A stretch of DNA of 22,867 bases from an uncultured Dialister sp. (GTDB lineage: Bacteria > Bacillota > Negativicutes > Veillonellales > Dialisteraceae). This document shows, piece after piece, positions 1 through 7,380 of the stretch; the first letter of the stretch is position 1; every line of letters starts with the position of its first letter. Below the pieces are notes generated by a model. It was not told the DNA's origin and ran no database searches. It saw only the letters and a program-made list of their open reading frames with translations. The translations under genes and the position numbers were made by a program. The stretch spans positions 1 through 22,867 of the forward strand of contig UQRR01000028.1 in assembly GCA_900543455.1 (NCBI GenBank), given 5' to 3'.

Positions 1-92
1 TATCTAGGCACTCAGAAAAAAATGCTGGTAAAATTCCCTGTTTGGGAGTACCATAATACACAGTTAGGTTTTTCATTCCAAATAAATTCTAA
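1..92. other. Window edge, no recognised gene
   Basis: The first 92 bases precede a strong terminator. Plus-strand frame 1 is open from the edge to a TGA at 109-111, and frame 3 is open to a TAA at 51-53. Neither short tail resembles a protein I know. The frame-1 stop would fall inside the terminator stem, which is unusual for a real gene end. It could be the 3' end of a gene or its untranslated tail; I cannot decide. Confidence 0.3.
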
Positions 93-141
93 CACAAAAA
101 AGGACTTTTGATTCGCAAAAATCGAAAGTCCTTTTTTGTGT
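93..141. terminator. Bidirectional intrinsic terminator
   Basis: Sixteen bases (CACAAAAAAGGACTTT) pair perfectly with their reverse complement at the other end, and an inner GATT/AATC pairing extends the stem around a short loop. An A-tract on one side and a T-tract on the other let it work in both directions. On the plus strand it would end whatever transcript enters from the left edge of the window. Confidence 0.85.
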
Positions 142-187
142 TCATAGAGCTATTATTTCACAGCCCCTTTTATTTTCCTATAAAACA

Positions 188-215
188 AAAGAGCAGCCAT
201 TGGCTGCTCTTTTTG
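188..215. terminator. Intrinsic terminator
   Basis: GAGCAGCC pairs with GGCTGCTC around a tiny loop, followed by a T run on the plus strand and preceded by AAAA, so the minus strand also has a T run. It lies beyond the repeat block downstream of the UroD-family gene and is the first hairpin-plus-U-tract that gene's transcript would meet. Confidence 0.8.
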
Positions 216-231
216 CTTGTAAGTTTGCAAG

Positions 232-446
232 CAGGGATTAGGGATGAGTGGCTAGGGATTAGGGGTGCAAAGTGACTGGTGACTCGTGACTAAATACCAC
301 TTTAGAGCATCACCCCATATATACTCGCGGCGCTTCATTATTTTTTGCGTCGCTCCACCATTTCGCATTTCTCATTTCTAATTTCTCATTCAAGCGAAGC
401 TTTCATCCACGATCAGTGGACGGCACGCCCCACGGGATTCACCCAG
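232..446 (-). repeat. Composite heptad-repeat mosaic, copy 1
   Basis: From left to right this holds heptads of the GGGATTA/GTGGCTA/GTGACTG type (234-292), a spacer with the degraded GCATCxCCCCATATAT module, a CTCATTT/CTAATTT heptad stretch (about 363-391), then the GAAGCTTTCATCC...CAGTGGACGG...CGCCCCACGGG module. The same order recurs at 8750-9050 and 19010-19255, and in reverse at 7381-7666 and 20040-20225. It runs up to the stop codon of the UroD-family gene. Confidence 0.8.
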
Positions 447-1454
447 TCACTTCTTATACTCTGCCGCTGCATCTCTTACCCAGTTGAAACGCTCCGGATC
501 GATATCCTTCGGCACGGTGCAGTCCGCTCCGAGGATGACACCTCTGGTACCTGCCCGATCCAGAATGGCGCGTGTTTCTGCCTGCACCTCTTCCTTGGAT
601 CCGCTGTACAAAACACCGTCCGCATTGTTGTCAAAGCCGCCGATCACGCAGCGATGGCCGAAGATCTCCTCGCCTTCTTCCATCGGCACGCCTTCAAAAG
701 CGACCGCCCAGTTGATGGCTTTGGCCGGATAGTCCTTGTACCAGTGAAGGTCATTGTGGCATCCCATATAGCCACAAATATGAAGAAGGTTGTAGTCGGA
801 CACAGAATTTGCCGCCTCAAGGACAGCGACCTCGGATGGCGTGATGAATTCCTTATATTTCTCTTCCGTCATATCCGGATGCGGGATATTCTGGACGGAG
901 AGGTAGACCCCATCTGCGTGACCATCCGTGATGACAGCCTTGGCAAGCGTTGCGATGTCTTCCGTGAGGACAGCCATGACTTCCTTCAGCGCTTCCGGAT
1001 CTTCCTTCATGAAGCCGGTGATGACCGTCTTCGCATCGCTCCCCGTCTGCTGAAATTCGATGCAGCGTGTCGGTGCGAAAAGGTTGTAAAACATCATGAC
1101 TTCCTTGCCATAGCGTTCAGAGAGGATGCCGCAGAGCTCGACCTGCTTCTGCACCCACGCAGAGTCCCTGCCGAGCGGCTTGATGCCGGCTGCGTCTTTG
1201 ATCGATTTCAGATCGTGCAGCTGCTCATGCGGATAGAGGAAGAAACCATCGGTCATGATTTTCATGAAATCCGGATGCCATGATTGGTAAAAGGTATCAT
1301 GCCCTGCCAGGTTGTCTACCCATGCAGAGTGATCGGCCAGTGCGTCTGCATGTCTCTGATCTGCCAGAAAATGATGCCAGAAACCTACCGGTACGCGTTC
1401 GACCGGTTTGCAATCAAGAGCCGCCTGTACAAGTTCTCTCTTAGTCTGTGCCAT
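447..1454 (-). CDS. UroD/MtaA-family methyltransferase-like protein
   Basis: A 335-residue single-domain protein of the uroporphyrinogen decarboxylase superfamily. Seen: His225-x-Cys227 (LHICG) and a later Cys312 (GADCTVP). This is the His-x-Cys...Cys zinc triad typical of the MtaA/MtbA methylcobamide:thiol methyltransferase branch rather than of haem-pathway HemE. Inference: it moves a methyl group between a corrinoid protein and a thiol; the substrate is unknown and no corrinoid protein or haem gene lies nearby. The ATG at 1454 is chosen because AGGAGG sits six bases upstream; an upstream in-frame start would add ten unsupported residues. It is monocistronic. Its TGA lies in a GTGACTG heptad of the neighbouring repeat. 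Family call is firm, function is not. Confidence 0.85.
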   Translation of the reverse strand: MAQTKRELVQAALDCKPVERVPVGFWHHFLADQRHADALADHSAWVDNLAGHDTFYQSWHPDFMKIMTDGFFLYPHEQLHDLKSIKDAAGIKPLGRDSAWVQKQVELCGILSERYGKEVMMFYNLFAPTRCIEFQQTGSDAKTVITGFMKEDPEALKEVMAVLTEDIATLAKAVITDGHADGVYLSVQNIPHPDMTEEKYKEFITPSEVAVLEAANSVSDYNLLHICGYMGCHNDLHWYKDYPAKAINWAVAFEGVPMEEGEEIFGHRCVIGGFDNNADGVLYSGSKEEVQAETRAILDRAGTRGVILGADCTVPKDIDPERFNWVRDAAAEYKK

Positions 1455-1505
1455 AAAAAACCTCCTGATATAAGAAATCATCACACATTTTTCGTGATGC
1501 CTCTT

Positions 1506-1534
1506 ATATTAGGAGGAAATCGGGGAAATGTAAA
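1506..1534 (-). promoter_or_regulatory. Candidate promoter of UroD-family gene
   Basis: Read on the minus strand, TTTACA (1529-1534) and TAATAT (1506-1511) are separated by 17 bases, about 50 bases upstream of the ATG at 1454. Both boxes deviate from consensus, so this is a candidate only. Confidence 0.45.
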
Positions 1535-1545
1535 GGGGGAAAATG

Positions 1546-1671
1546 GTGACTAGTGGCTGGTGGCTGGTCACTAGTCACTAGTCACTTGAATACTACTTTC
1601 GGGCATCGCTCCTCATATATTCGCGGCGAAGCCGCCACCTTCATTTCTAATTTCTAATTCCTAATTCCTAA
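1546..1671. repeat. Composite heptad-repeat mosaic, copy 2
   Basis: GTGACTA and GTGGCTG heptads (1546-1566) switch strand into GTCACTA heptads (1567-1587), so the array is itself palindromic. Next come the GGGCATCGCTCC module, a GGCGGCTTCGCCGC-type hairpin (as GCGGCGAAGCCGCC), and four ATTTCTA/ATTCCTA heptads at 1643-1670. The last heptad runs into the TAA of the DUF3006 gene. It lacks the CCACTGAT...GAAAGCTTT and GGTTCAR modules. Confidence 0.8.
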
Positions 1672-1893
1672 TTACTCTCCCCCATTCATCTTTTGGATCT
1701 GTGCCAGCAGGTCCTCCGCTTCTTGGAGCGAAGCGGATTCGCGGTCTTCATTTTCTACGAGGCTCATATCGACTGCCATGCCTTCGTGGAGATCCTCAAA
1801 CCAGGCGGCAGGCAGCTTGATTTCCTCTTCCTCTTCCGTCAGGAAGACCGCCTTCTTCCCCTCGATGCGGTCCAGTGTCAGTTCCTTTTTCAT
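1672..1893 (-). CDS. DUF3006 domain protein
   Basis: A 73-residue acidic protein starting MKKELTLDRIEGKKAVF, which matches the short DUF3006 family often found next to ComEC-like metallo-beta-lactamase genes. The central EEEEEIKLP and a conserved aromatic (AAWFEDL) are visible; no signal peptide or catalytic motif is present. Only one base separates its ATG from the TAA of the upstream hydrolase gene, and its AAGGAG site lies inside that gene's last codons, so the two are probably translationally coupled. Function is unknown; pairing with the hydrolase suggests a shared role. The stop TAA is the junction with a heptad array. Confidence 0.8.
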   Translation of the reverse strand: MKKELTLDRIEGKKAVFLTEEEEEIKLPAAWFEDLHEGMAVDMSLVENEDRESASLQEAEDLLAQIQKMNGGE

Positions 1894-1894
1894 C

Positions 1895-2812
1895 TTAGCG
1901 CTCCTTTGTGATCTTGTATCCGTCCCCCGTGGTGGTCAAGGTCAGCGTACCGTCACGGTCGGTACGGTAAATGTGGACCTTCGCTTTTTCAAGCTTTACC
2001 ACGGTCGTCTTATGCGGATGTCCATAGTCATTGTTCAGTCCGCAGGAAATGAAAGCCTCCTTCGGTGCGACAGCCTTCAAAAAGTCCGGAGACGTCGACG
2101 TGCGGCTGCCGTGATGGCCGACCTTCAGCACATCGCTCTTGAGCGTCCCTCGGTCAGCGAGGATGGATGCTTCCTCCTCTTTTTCCGCATCGCCGGTGAA
2201 CATCATGGAGAAATTGCCATAAGAGAGCCTGCCGACGATGGAATTGTTATTGAAGTCGGAATTTCCCTTCTGATCCTTGATGACCTTGACCGGCCCGAGC
2301 ACCTTGTAGCTGACGCCATCGAAGAAGGTAAGCGCATCGCCCGCTTTCAGTGCCTTATAGGGGATCTGGTTCGCCTTAATGGCTTTCAGATAGTTCTTGT
2401 AAGACGCCGTGCCGGATGGCATGCCGTCATCATAGATGGCTTCGACCTTGAAATTTTTGAAAATCGCATTCATCCCGCCCAGATGATCCGCGTGCGGATG
2501 CGTGATCACCACCTTGGACAGACTCTTCACCTTGTACTTTTTGAGCAGCGCCACGATGGCATCGCGGTGCTCGATGTCACCGCTGTCGATCAGGACGAAT
2601 TTTCCGTCCTTCTCCAGCAGACAGGCATCTCCCTGCCCGATGTCGAGCATGCGGACCGTGAGAGCCTTCCCGCCCTTCACCGCGCTGCTCTTCGCTTTCG
2701 AAGCCGCAGAAGAAGAAGCTGCCGCTCCGCCGCACCCCGCGGCCGCCAGCCCGACCGTGAGTGTCAGTACGATGGCAAGAAGGTATTTCCAGATCTGTTT
2801 GATGGATAACAT
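1895..2812 (-). CDS. ComEC-like metallo-beta-lactamase lipoprotein
   Basis: A 305-residue exported hydrolase. Seen: a positively charged N-terminus, a hydrophobic stretch at about residues 9-26, and a lipobox-like AAAGC with Cys27, followed by a Ser/Ala/Lys-rich linker, so it is likely anchored outside the cytoplasmic membrane. The domain carries the metal motif HPHADH (105-110), a later FTGDAE and a GHHGS segment, as in the C-terminal domain of ComEC/Rec2 and its stand-alone relatives. Known for the family: two-metal hydrolysis, in some cases of nucleic acids or phosphoesters; the substrate here is unknown. Start: AAAGGAG six bases upstream. It lacks the ComEC channel, so it is not ComEC itself. 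It is followed by the coupled DUF3006 gene. Confidence 0.85.
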   Translation of the reverse strand: MLSIKQIWKYLLAIVLTLTVGLAAAGCGGAAASSSAASKAKSSAVKGGKALTVRMLDIGQGDACLLEKDGKFVLIDSGDIEHRDAIVALLKKYKVKSLSKVVITHPHADHLGGMNAIFKNFKVEAIYDDGMPSGTASYKNYLKAIKANQIPYKALKAGDALTFFDGVSYKVLGPVKVIKDQKGNSDFNNNSIVGRLSYGNFSMMFTGDAEKEEEASILADRGTLKSDVLKVGHHGSRTSTSPDFLKAVAPKEAFISCGLNNDYGHPHKTTVVKLEKAKVHIYRTDRDGTLTLTTTGDGYKITKER

Positions 2813-2849
2813 ATAAATCTCCTTTTATAAAATAGGTGCAACGAGTTCA

Positions 2850-3066
2850 GGGTAGGCCCGTGGGGCGGGGCGCCCTTTGATTGCGCGCGAAAGAGGTTCA
2901 TCGGGTTCTATAGGTTCAAAAGGTTCAAGGGAGTCGGTGCGGCGCATAAAAATCAAAAGCGCCGCGGAGATTTGACACTACTGGTTTTCTCGTATCGCAA
3001 ACCCAATCCCTAGCTACTAATCCCTAGCTACCAGTCACCAGTCACTAGCCACTAGTCCCCAGTCAC
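2850..3066 (+). repeat. Composite repeat mosaic, copy 3
   Basis: Begins with the GTTCAGGGT...GGCCCGTGGGGCG module, continues with nonamer-like GGTTCNNNN units (about 2896-2930), then the GCGGCGCATAAAAATC/GCGCCGCGGAG hairpin module (2939-2970), the CTCGTATCGCAAACC module, and heptads of CCCTAGC/TACTAAT/CAGTCAC type (3004-3066). The last heptads include the TAG stop and final codons of the epimerase/dehydratase gene. Confidence 0.8.
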
Positions 3067-4581
3067 CATTTCCCTCGCCCTCGGCACCATCCTTGCCACA
3101 TCGCTTGCGGTATAGCCGACAGGTGTCTCTTTCGCCAGAAGATCGCCAGCAAGACCGTGAAGGTAGACGCCGCAGATCGCAGCCGGCTCCGGATCCATCT
3201 CCTGCCCGGCAAGAGCGGCGATGATCCCTGTCAGAGTATCACCCATACCACCTGTCGCCATGCCGGGATTTCCGGTCTCATTCACATAAGCGAAGCCATC
3301 TGCCGCGCAGATGACGGTCGGCATGCCCTTCAGGACGAGCGTCACCTCCCGATCCATCGCAAAAGCGATCGCGCCATCGATACGCTCTCTTTCCACATCA
3401 GCCGCTGTCCTTCCTGTGAGATGAGCAAATTCCCCCACATGCGGCGTCAGGATTAGCTGCCCGGGGCAGCTGGCGAGATCGATTTCCATCTCCTTCACCG
3501 CATAGAGCGCATCTGCATCGACGATGACCGGCTTCTTCCAACGTGTGAGGATTTCCTTCACGAAGCGCTGCGTCTCTACGTCCCTGCCAAGCCCCGGCCC
3601 GATGGCGAGCACATCATAAGCCTCTGCCTTTTGGAGGACTTCCTCTGCCATAGCAGACGTGAAGAAATCCGAATCCCCCACGGACGACACCATGAGCTCG
3701 GGCACCTTGCCCGCGAGCGCAGCCGCCGCCTTTGGCACAGTCACGACAGCCACCTTGCCGGCCCCGGCATGGAGCGCGCCCTGTCCGGCGAGGAGCGCCG
3801 CCCCTTCCATGCCGGCAGAGCCGGCGATGATACCGATGAATCCATTCTTTCCTTTATGACACATGCGCTCCCTTACAGGCAGCAGGTTCCCCACCTCTCT
3901 CTCTTCGATAAGGCTCACGGGAAGAGAGCGGCCCACCGCCGCGGGGAGGCCGATCGCGCTATAGAGCACCTTGCCGCAGTACTCGTGGCCGGGAGAAAGC
4001 ACATGACAGCGCTTGTACGACTCCAGCGCCACCGTGTAATCTGCCATGACGGCAAGCCCCATAGGCTCTCCCGTATCCGAAGAGAGGCCGCTCGGTACAT
4101 CGACAGAGACGACCGACGCACGCGATGCATTCATCATCTCTATCACCTCAGCCTTCACGCCGGTGACCTCACGAGAAAGCCCCGTACCGATCAGCGCATC
4201 CACGATGACATCCGCACTCTCCAGCGGCGTCTCCCAGTCCGTATCCTCACTGACAGGGATGACCTGTACCCACATTTTTTCAACGATCCGGCGATACAGA
4301 CGTGCCGTCTCGCTCATATGCGCCTCATTGCCGCACAAGAGCACCGCAACGCTGGCGGACAGCGCGCACAAATACCTTGCGATGACAAAGCCGTCTCCGC
4401 CATTGTTGCCCGTCCCGCAGACCACCACCACCGACTTTCCCTTCCAGTCGATTTCCGGATGAAGCAGCGATACCACATCGCGCCCCGCATTCTCCATCAG
4501 CACCGCTTCGGGAAATCCGTAGCTCGTCATCGCTTCTCGGTCGAGCGAGCGAGACTCATCAGCCGTCGTGATGTACTTCAT
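3052..4581 (-). CDS. nnr: Bifunctional NAD(P)HX epimerase/dehydratase
   Basis: A 509-residue cytosolic repair enzyme that returns hydrated NADH/NADPH to the usable form. The N-terminal YjeF_N epimerase half shows VLMENAGRDVV and GTGNNGGDG (56-64). The C-terminal ribokinase-like dehydratase half shows GPGLGRD, VDADALYA, LTPHVGEFAHLTG and GGMGDTLTG (ending at about 452), the last being the ADP-binding anion hole. The fusion is the usual bacterial form and the length is normal. Start: GGAGG five bases before ATG at 4581; an in-frame upstream start would overlap acpS much further without its own site. It overlaps the end of acpS by 23 bases, a common arrangement. The final residues and TAG stop come from a heptad repeat. 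Confidence 0.95.
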   Translation of the reverse strand: MKYITTADESRSLDREAMTSYGFPEAVLMENAGRDVVSLLHPEIDWKGKSVVVVCGTGNNGGDGFVIARYLCALSASVAVLLCGNEAHMSETARLYRRIVEKMWVQVIPVSEDTDWETPLESADVIVDALIGTGLSREVTGVKAEVIEMMNASRASVVSVDVPSGLSSDTGEPMGLAVMADYTVALESYKRCHVLSPGHEYCGKVLYSAIGLPAAVGRSLPVSLIEEREVGNLLPVRERMCHKGKNGFIGIIAGSAGMEGAALLAGQGALHAGAGKVAVVTVPKAAAALAGKVPELMVSSVGDSDFFTSAMAEEVLQKAEAYDVLAIGPGLGRDVETQRFVKEILTRWKKPVIVDADALYAVKEMEIDLASCPGQLILTPHVGEFAHLTGRTAADVERERIDGAIAFAMDREVTLVLKGMPTVICAADGFAYVNETGNPGMATGGMGDTLTGIIAALAGQEMDPEPAAICGVYLHGLAGDLLAKETPVGYTASDVARMVPRAREMVTGD

Positions 4582-4954
4582 GATGACCTCCTGCCATGAC
4601 GACCACCGTGATCGCCATCTCTTCTTCATGTGAAATAGAAATCGACATCTCCGTAATGCTAAGCTCTTCTGCCCGCTTGGCAAACGTCCCCGCGAGGTGA
4701 AGCTCCGGCTGCCCCCACTTCCCCCATGTCACATACGCATCTCGCCACGCCGAACCGAAAATGCCGATCCCGAGCGCCTTTCCTGCCGCCTCTCGCGCTC
4801 CCCAGAGCGCTGCATACGACTCCGCGCGCTTCCTCCCCTTCTTCTCGCAATGCGCGATCTCTTCTTCCGTGAAAATCTTCTCCGTGCGGCGGGGAAATTT
4901 CTCAAGGATCCGCTCCCACCGCGCGATCTTCACCAGATCTACACCGACAAACAT
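4559..4954 (-). CDS. acpS: Holo-[acyl-carrier-protein] synthase
   Basis: A 131-residue 4'-phosphopantetheinyl transferase that moves the phosphopantetheine arm of CoA to ACP for fatty-acid synthesis. Seen: GVDLVKI with the metal-binding Asp6, and WGAREAAGKALG with Glu55 and Lys59, both diagnostic of AcpS; a C-terminal SISHEEE block is also typical. Start: AAAGGAGG eight bases upstream of ATG 4954. The frame stays open upstream into a GGTTC repeat, but that extension has no homology or ribosome site. It is the first gene of a two-gene unit with the NAD(P)HX repair enzyme; the C-terminal HH-rich residues overlap that gene's start. Confidence 0.95.
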   Translation of the reverse strand: MFVGVDLVKIARWERILEKFPRRTEKIFTEEEIAHCEKKGRKRAESYAALWGAREAAGKALGIGIFGSAWRDAYVTWGKWGQPELHLAGTFAKRAEELSITEMSISISHEEEMAITVVVMAGGHHEVHHDG

Positions 4955-4991
4955 AGCTCGTACCTCCTTTTGCTCTATTGTACTAAAGCAG

Positions 4992-5265
4992 GGTTCAAGG
5001 TTCAAGGTTCGGGGTTCGGGGTTCGGGGTTAGCCCGTGGGGTGGCTCGTCCACTGATTACGGCTGAAAGCTTTGCACGAATTAGAAATGCGAAATTAGAA
5101 ATGAGAAATGGTGGTGGCGGCTCCGCCGCAAATATGTATTTTGCAGCAAAGCTGCCACCACAACCTTGAACCCATCAACCTGAACCCCGAACCCAATCTC
5201 GGCTTTCAAACTTCAAGGTTCGGGGTTAGCCCGTGGGGCGTAACCCACGGACTAACCCTGAATCC
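4992..5265 (+). repeat. Composite repeat mosaic, copy 4
   Basis: Five exact 7-bp units (GGTTCAA twice, then GGTTCGG three times, 4992-5026) lead into the TTAGCCCGTGGGGTGG/CCACTGATTAC/GAAAGCTTTG module. Then come AATTAGA, AATGCGA, AATTAGA and AATGAGA heptads (5079-5106), a GGTGGCGGCTCCGCCGC hairpin with a second one (GCAGCAAAGCTGC) beside it, and a second, inverted and partial GGTTC/TTAGCCCGTGGGGCG unit (about 5158-5265). It fills the space between acpS and the rpsT terminator. No gene is visible in it. Confidence 0.85.
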
Positions 5266-5274
5266 CAAAATAAA

Positions 5275-5304
5275 AAATCCCACAGTCCTAAGACCATGGG
5301 ATTT
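5275..5304 (-). terminator. rpsT terminator
   Basis: On the minus strand AAATCCCA pairs with TGGGATTT around an inner GTC/GAC mini-stem, followed by a run of T. It lies 13 bases beyond the rpsT stop codon, before the repeat block begins. Confidence 0.85.
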
Positions 5305-5317
5305 CTCTCTCGGAAAA

Positions 5318-5665
5318 TTAAGCCTTTTCTTCCATCTTTTCCTTGTAAGCTTCTTTTGCTTCTTCCTTAGCTTCAGCAGCAGCTTCTTTAGCTTCTGCAG
5401 CTTTTTCAGCAGCGATAGCAGCATTTACGTTTGCGTTCAGACGGGATTTTTTACGAGCAGCAGCATTCTTGTGGATCACGCCTTTTTTAGCAGCGCTGTC
5501 GATGATGCTTACAGCAGCACGAAAAGCTTCGTCTTTATTTTCAGAGTTAGCAGCAGCGACAGCTTTCTTGATAGCGCCGTGAATCTGGGATTTAACAGCA
5601 GCGTTAGCAGCTTTCTTAGCAGCGTCCTGTCTCATGCTTTTCATATTGGATTTAATCTGTGGCAA
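5318..5665 (-). CDS. rpsT: 30S ribosomal protein S20
   Basis: Binds 16S rRNA early in small-subunit assembly. The N-terminal part (PQIKSNMKSMRQDAAKKAAN) and the block KKGVIHKNAAARKKSRL match S20. I choose the TTG at 5665 because it yields the canonical MPQIKS start and GGAGG lies eight bases upstream; a GTG three codons earlier would leave the site only one base away. The product is 115 residues, about 25-30 longer than usual, because a tail of roughly 33 Ala/Glu/Lys-rich residues (AIAAEKAAEAKEAAAEAKEE and on) follows the normal end; it should form a charged helix. The gene is monocistronic, with its own promoter and terminator. A rare start codon on an abundant ribosomal protein may limit its translation; that is inference. 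Confidence 0.93.
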   Translation of the reverse strand: MPQIKSNMKSMRQDAAKKAANAAVKSQIHGAIKKAVAAANSENKDEAFRAAVSIIDSAAKKGVIHKNAAARKKSRLNANVNAAIAAEKAAEAKEAAAEAKEEAKEAYKEKMEEKA

Positions 5666-5702
5666 TGGTTTCACCTCCCGTCTGCATTATTCATACCAAA
5701 GT

Positions 5703-5731
5703 ATTTTATCATAAAGGACGAGTGATAGCAA
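5703..5731 (-). promoter_or_regulatory. Candidate rpsT promoter
   Basis: On the minus strand TTGCTA (5726-5731) and TAAAAT (5703-5708) are spaced by 17 bases, giving a leader of about 30 bases before the TTG start. Confidence 0.6.
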
Positions 5732-5756
5732 GGTCGTTTGGAAAGAAAATTTTGGA

Positions 5757-5815
5757 TTAAAGGTTGTTGGTTCAAGGTTCAGGGTTCAAGGTTGTGGTGG
5801 CGGCTACGCCGCAAT
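5757..5815 (+). repeat. GGTTCAR heptads with GC hairpin
   Basis: GGTTGTT and GGTTCAA/GGTTCAG heptads lead directly into GGTGGCGGCTACGCCGC. This is a shortened form of the composite element without its central modules. It abuts the MITE-like element that begins at 5824. Confidence 0.75.
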
Positions 5816-5823
5816 TTTTTTAT

Positions 5824-5982
5824 GGAAACACTGATTAAATCGTTGTCAGATTATACTCTTGAATTTTTATGCATAGCGAGGAATAACCTGACGCGAATAG
5901 CGAGCTATTTAAGGAAGGATATGACGAAGCTATGTATAAAAATTCTTGTAGAATCTGACTCTGCTATTTAATCAGCGTTTCC
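5824..5982 (-). mobile_element. 159-bp palindromic MITE-like element, copy 1
   Basis: Ends GGAAACACTGATTAAATCG...CGTTTCC are terminal inverted repeats, and pairing continues inward through the AAGAATTTTTATNCATAGC arms to a central AATAGCTCGCTATT stem. The flanks are TTAT on both sides, a likely 4-bp target duplication. It has the reverse orientation relative to copies 2, 4 and 5. A frame across the whole element is open (TLEFLCIARNNLTRIASYL) but has no ribosome site. It lies upstream of the rpsT promoter. Confidence 0.85.
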
Positions 5983-6012
5983 TTATATATTAGTACGATG
6001 CACCGCTCTGAT

Positions 6013-6060
6013 TTCACCTTCCCCTCGAGCGGAAGGTGCCCCAAAGGGGCGGATAGGACA
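6013..6060. repeat. Palindromic intergenic repeat
   Basis: CACCTTCCCC/GGAAGGTG and GCCCCAAAGGGGC are two adjacent hairpins ending in GGATAGG. A diverged inverted relative is at 19352-19395. The next 50 bases contain GATCCCTCGGCTGCGCTCGG, a module with a relative at about 13785-13815. Confidence 0.6.
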
Positions 6061-6130
6061 CAAACGATATGAAAGCCGATCTGCAAGAAAGATCCCTCGG
6101 CTGCGCTCGGGATGACGATGCCGGAGAATC

Positions 6131-6245
6131 CCAGTCACTAGTCACCAGTCATTAATCACTTGGGGTTCCTAATCCCTAGCCACTCATCCCTAGCTACTAA
6201 TCCCTAGCTACCAATCACAAGTCACTAGTCACTATACCCCGTTGA
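6131..6245 (-). repeat. Heptad array of TAGTCAC/TAATCCC type
   Basis: About fifteen near-contiguous 7-bp units of the CAGTCAC, TAGTCAC, TAATCCC, TAGCCAC and TAGCTAC kinds. The phase stays at seven bases across most of the stretch. It lies just beyond the terminator of the dehydrogenase gene. No coding signal. Confidence 0.8.
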
Positions 6246-6258
6246 ACCCTAAACCATC

Positions 6259-6292
6259 AAAAAAGGACCTGTGATTTCTCACACGTCCTTTT
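6259..6292 (-). terminator. Terminator of the lactate/malate dehydrogenase gene
   Basis: On the minus strand AAAAGGAC, a mismatch and TGTGA pair with TCACA and GTCCTTTT around a GAAAT-like loop, followed by T residues. It begins eight bases beyond the stop codon. Confidence 0.85.
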
Positions 6293-6299
6293 CATGCTC

Positions 6300-7253
6300 T
6301 TACAGCGTCAGCGCTCTTGCGAAATGTTCCTTCAGGACTTTGATCGAAGCCTGCAGTTCCGCATTTTCTTCCTCCGTCAGATGGAGCTCGATGATGTCTT
6401 CTACACCATCCTTGCCGATCTTGACCGGGACAGAAGCGAAGCTGTCAGAGATGCCATACGGGCCATCGAGGTATACAGAAACCGGCAGCACCTTGTGTTC
6501 ATTGTGGTAAATCGCACGAACCAGTTCCGCGGTTGCCGAGGTGACACCAAATTCCGTGCAGCCCTTGGTCGTATTTTCCACATAGCCTTCACGATGTACC
6601 TTTTCCAGAATGACATCCTTCGGATCCATCTTGTAAAGCTCCGGCTTTTCAGCGAGCAGTTCATCCAGCTTCTTGCCGGCGACCGTGACATGGCTCCACG
6701 GGATCATGCTCGAGTCCCCGTGTTCACCCAAGAGGTACGCGGTAAGCGAGCGGCGGTTGATCTTCAGCTGGTCAGACAGCTGGTACTGCAGACGAGCAGA
6801 GTCGAGCGCCGTGCCGGAACCGATGATCTTATTCTTCGGATAGTCCAGCTTGTACTGGATATATTCTGCGATGATATCGCATGGATTGGAAATCGAGATG
6901 ATGATCCCGTCGAAGCCGGACTTTTCGATGAGCGGCAGGAATTCCTTCGTCGTCGCGATGCCGCCATCCATCATGTCGAGACGGGTCTGTCCCGGCAGAC
7001 GCGGCTTGCCGGATGCATTGATCATGATGTCCGCATCCTTCATGTCATCGATCGTACCTGCATACGCTTCGAAATGATGCGGCTGGTAGCTGACCGCATC
7101 CATCAGGTCGAGGGATTCACCCATCGCCTTGTCATTGTTCACGTCGTAGAAAACGACTTCATCCGCCAGCCCCTGTACCGCGAGCTGCAGTCCCAGATGA
7201 GAGCCGACATTGCCGGCACCGATGATTCCCACTTTTCTTGTCTTGATTGCCAT
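6300..7253 (-). CDS. L-lactate/malate dehydrogenase family protein
   Basis: A 317-residue NAD-dependent 2-hydroxyacid dehydrogenase of the LDH/MDH superfamily. Seen: GIIGAGNVGSHL (9-20) nucleotide fold, Asp37 after the second strand (favours NAD), catalytic His178 in LLGEHGDS, and substrate/catalytic residues Arg91, Asn123, Asp151 and Arg154. The overall sequence is LDH-like, but in KPRLPGQTR the residue at the classical position 102 is Arg (Arg85 here). Known: Gln there favours pyruvate and Arg favours oxaloacetate. So malate dehydrogenase activity is the better guess, fitting fumC and malic enzyme in the window. A hydroxyisocaproate-type enzyme is an alternative. Start: AAAGGAG eleven bases upstream. 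Monocistronic with its own terminator. Confidence 0.9.
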   Translation of the reverse strand: MAIKTRKVGIIGAGNVGSHLGLQLAVQGLADEVVFYDVNNDKAMGESLDLMDAVSYQPHHFEAYAGTIDDMKDADIMINASGKPRLPGQTRLDMMDGGIATTKEFLPLIEKSGFDGIIISISNPCDIIAEYIQYKLDYPKNKIIGSGTALDSARLQYQLSDQLKINRRSLTAYLLGEHGDSSMIPWSHVTVAGKKLDELLAEKPELYKMDPKDVILEKVHREGYVENTTKGCTEFGVTSATAELVRAIYHNEHKVLPVSVYLDGPYGISDSFASVPVKIGKDGVEDIIELHLTEEENAELQASIKVLKEHFARALTL

Positions 7254-7380
7254 ATTCTTCTACACTCCTTTGCTTCATTTTCTGGCGTTGATATAGAATT
7301 ATTCCTATATGTCATTCTATCATGTGCTTATGAGATGACGTATGCATATTATACTACGGATTTGAGAAATTGGAAATAGG

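Noticed and set aside
232..292. CRISPR array for the heptad repeats
   Set aside because: The units are seven bases with no unique spacers, and no cas gene is present.
3631..4599. Open frame antisense to nnr
   Set aside because: His/Arg-rich low-complexity shadow with no ribosome site.
5738..5971. Open frame through MITE copy 1
   Set aside because: The same frame recurs in another copy but begins in flanking sequence without a ribosome site, and it arises from the palindrome; no independent sign of coding.
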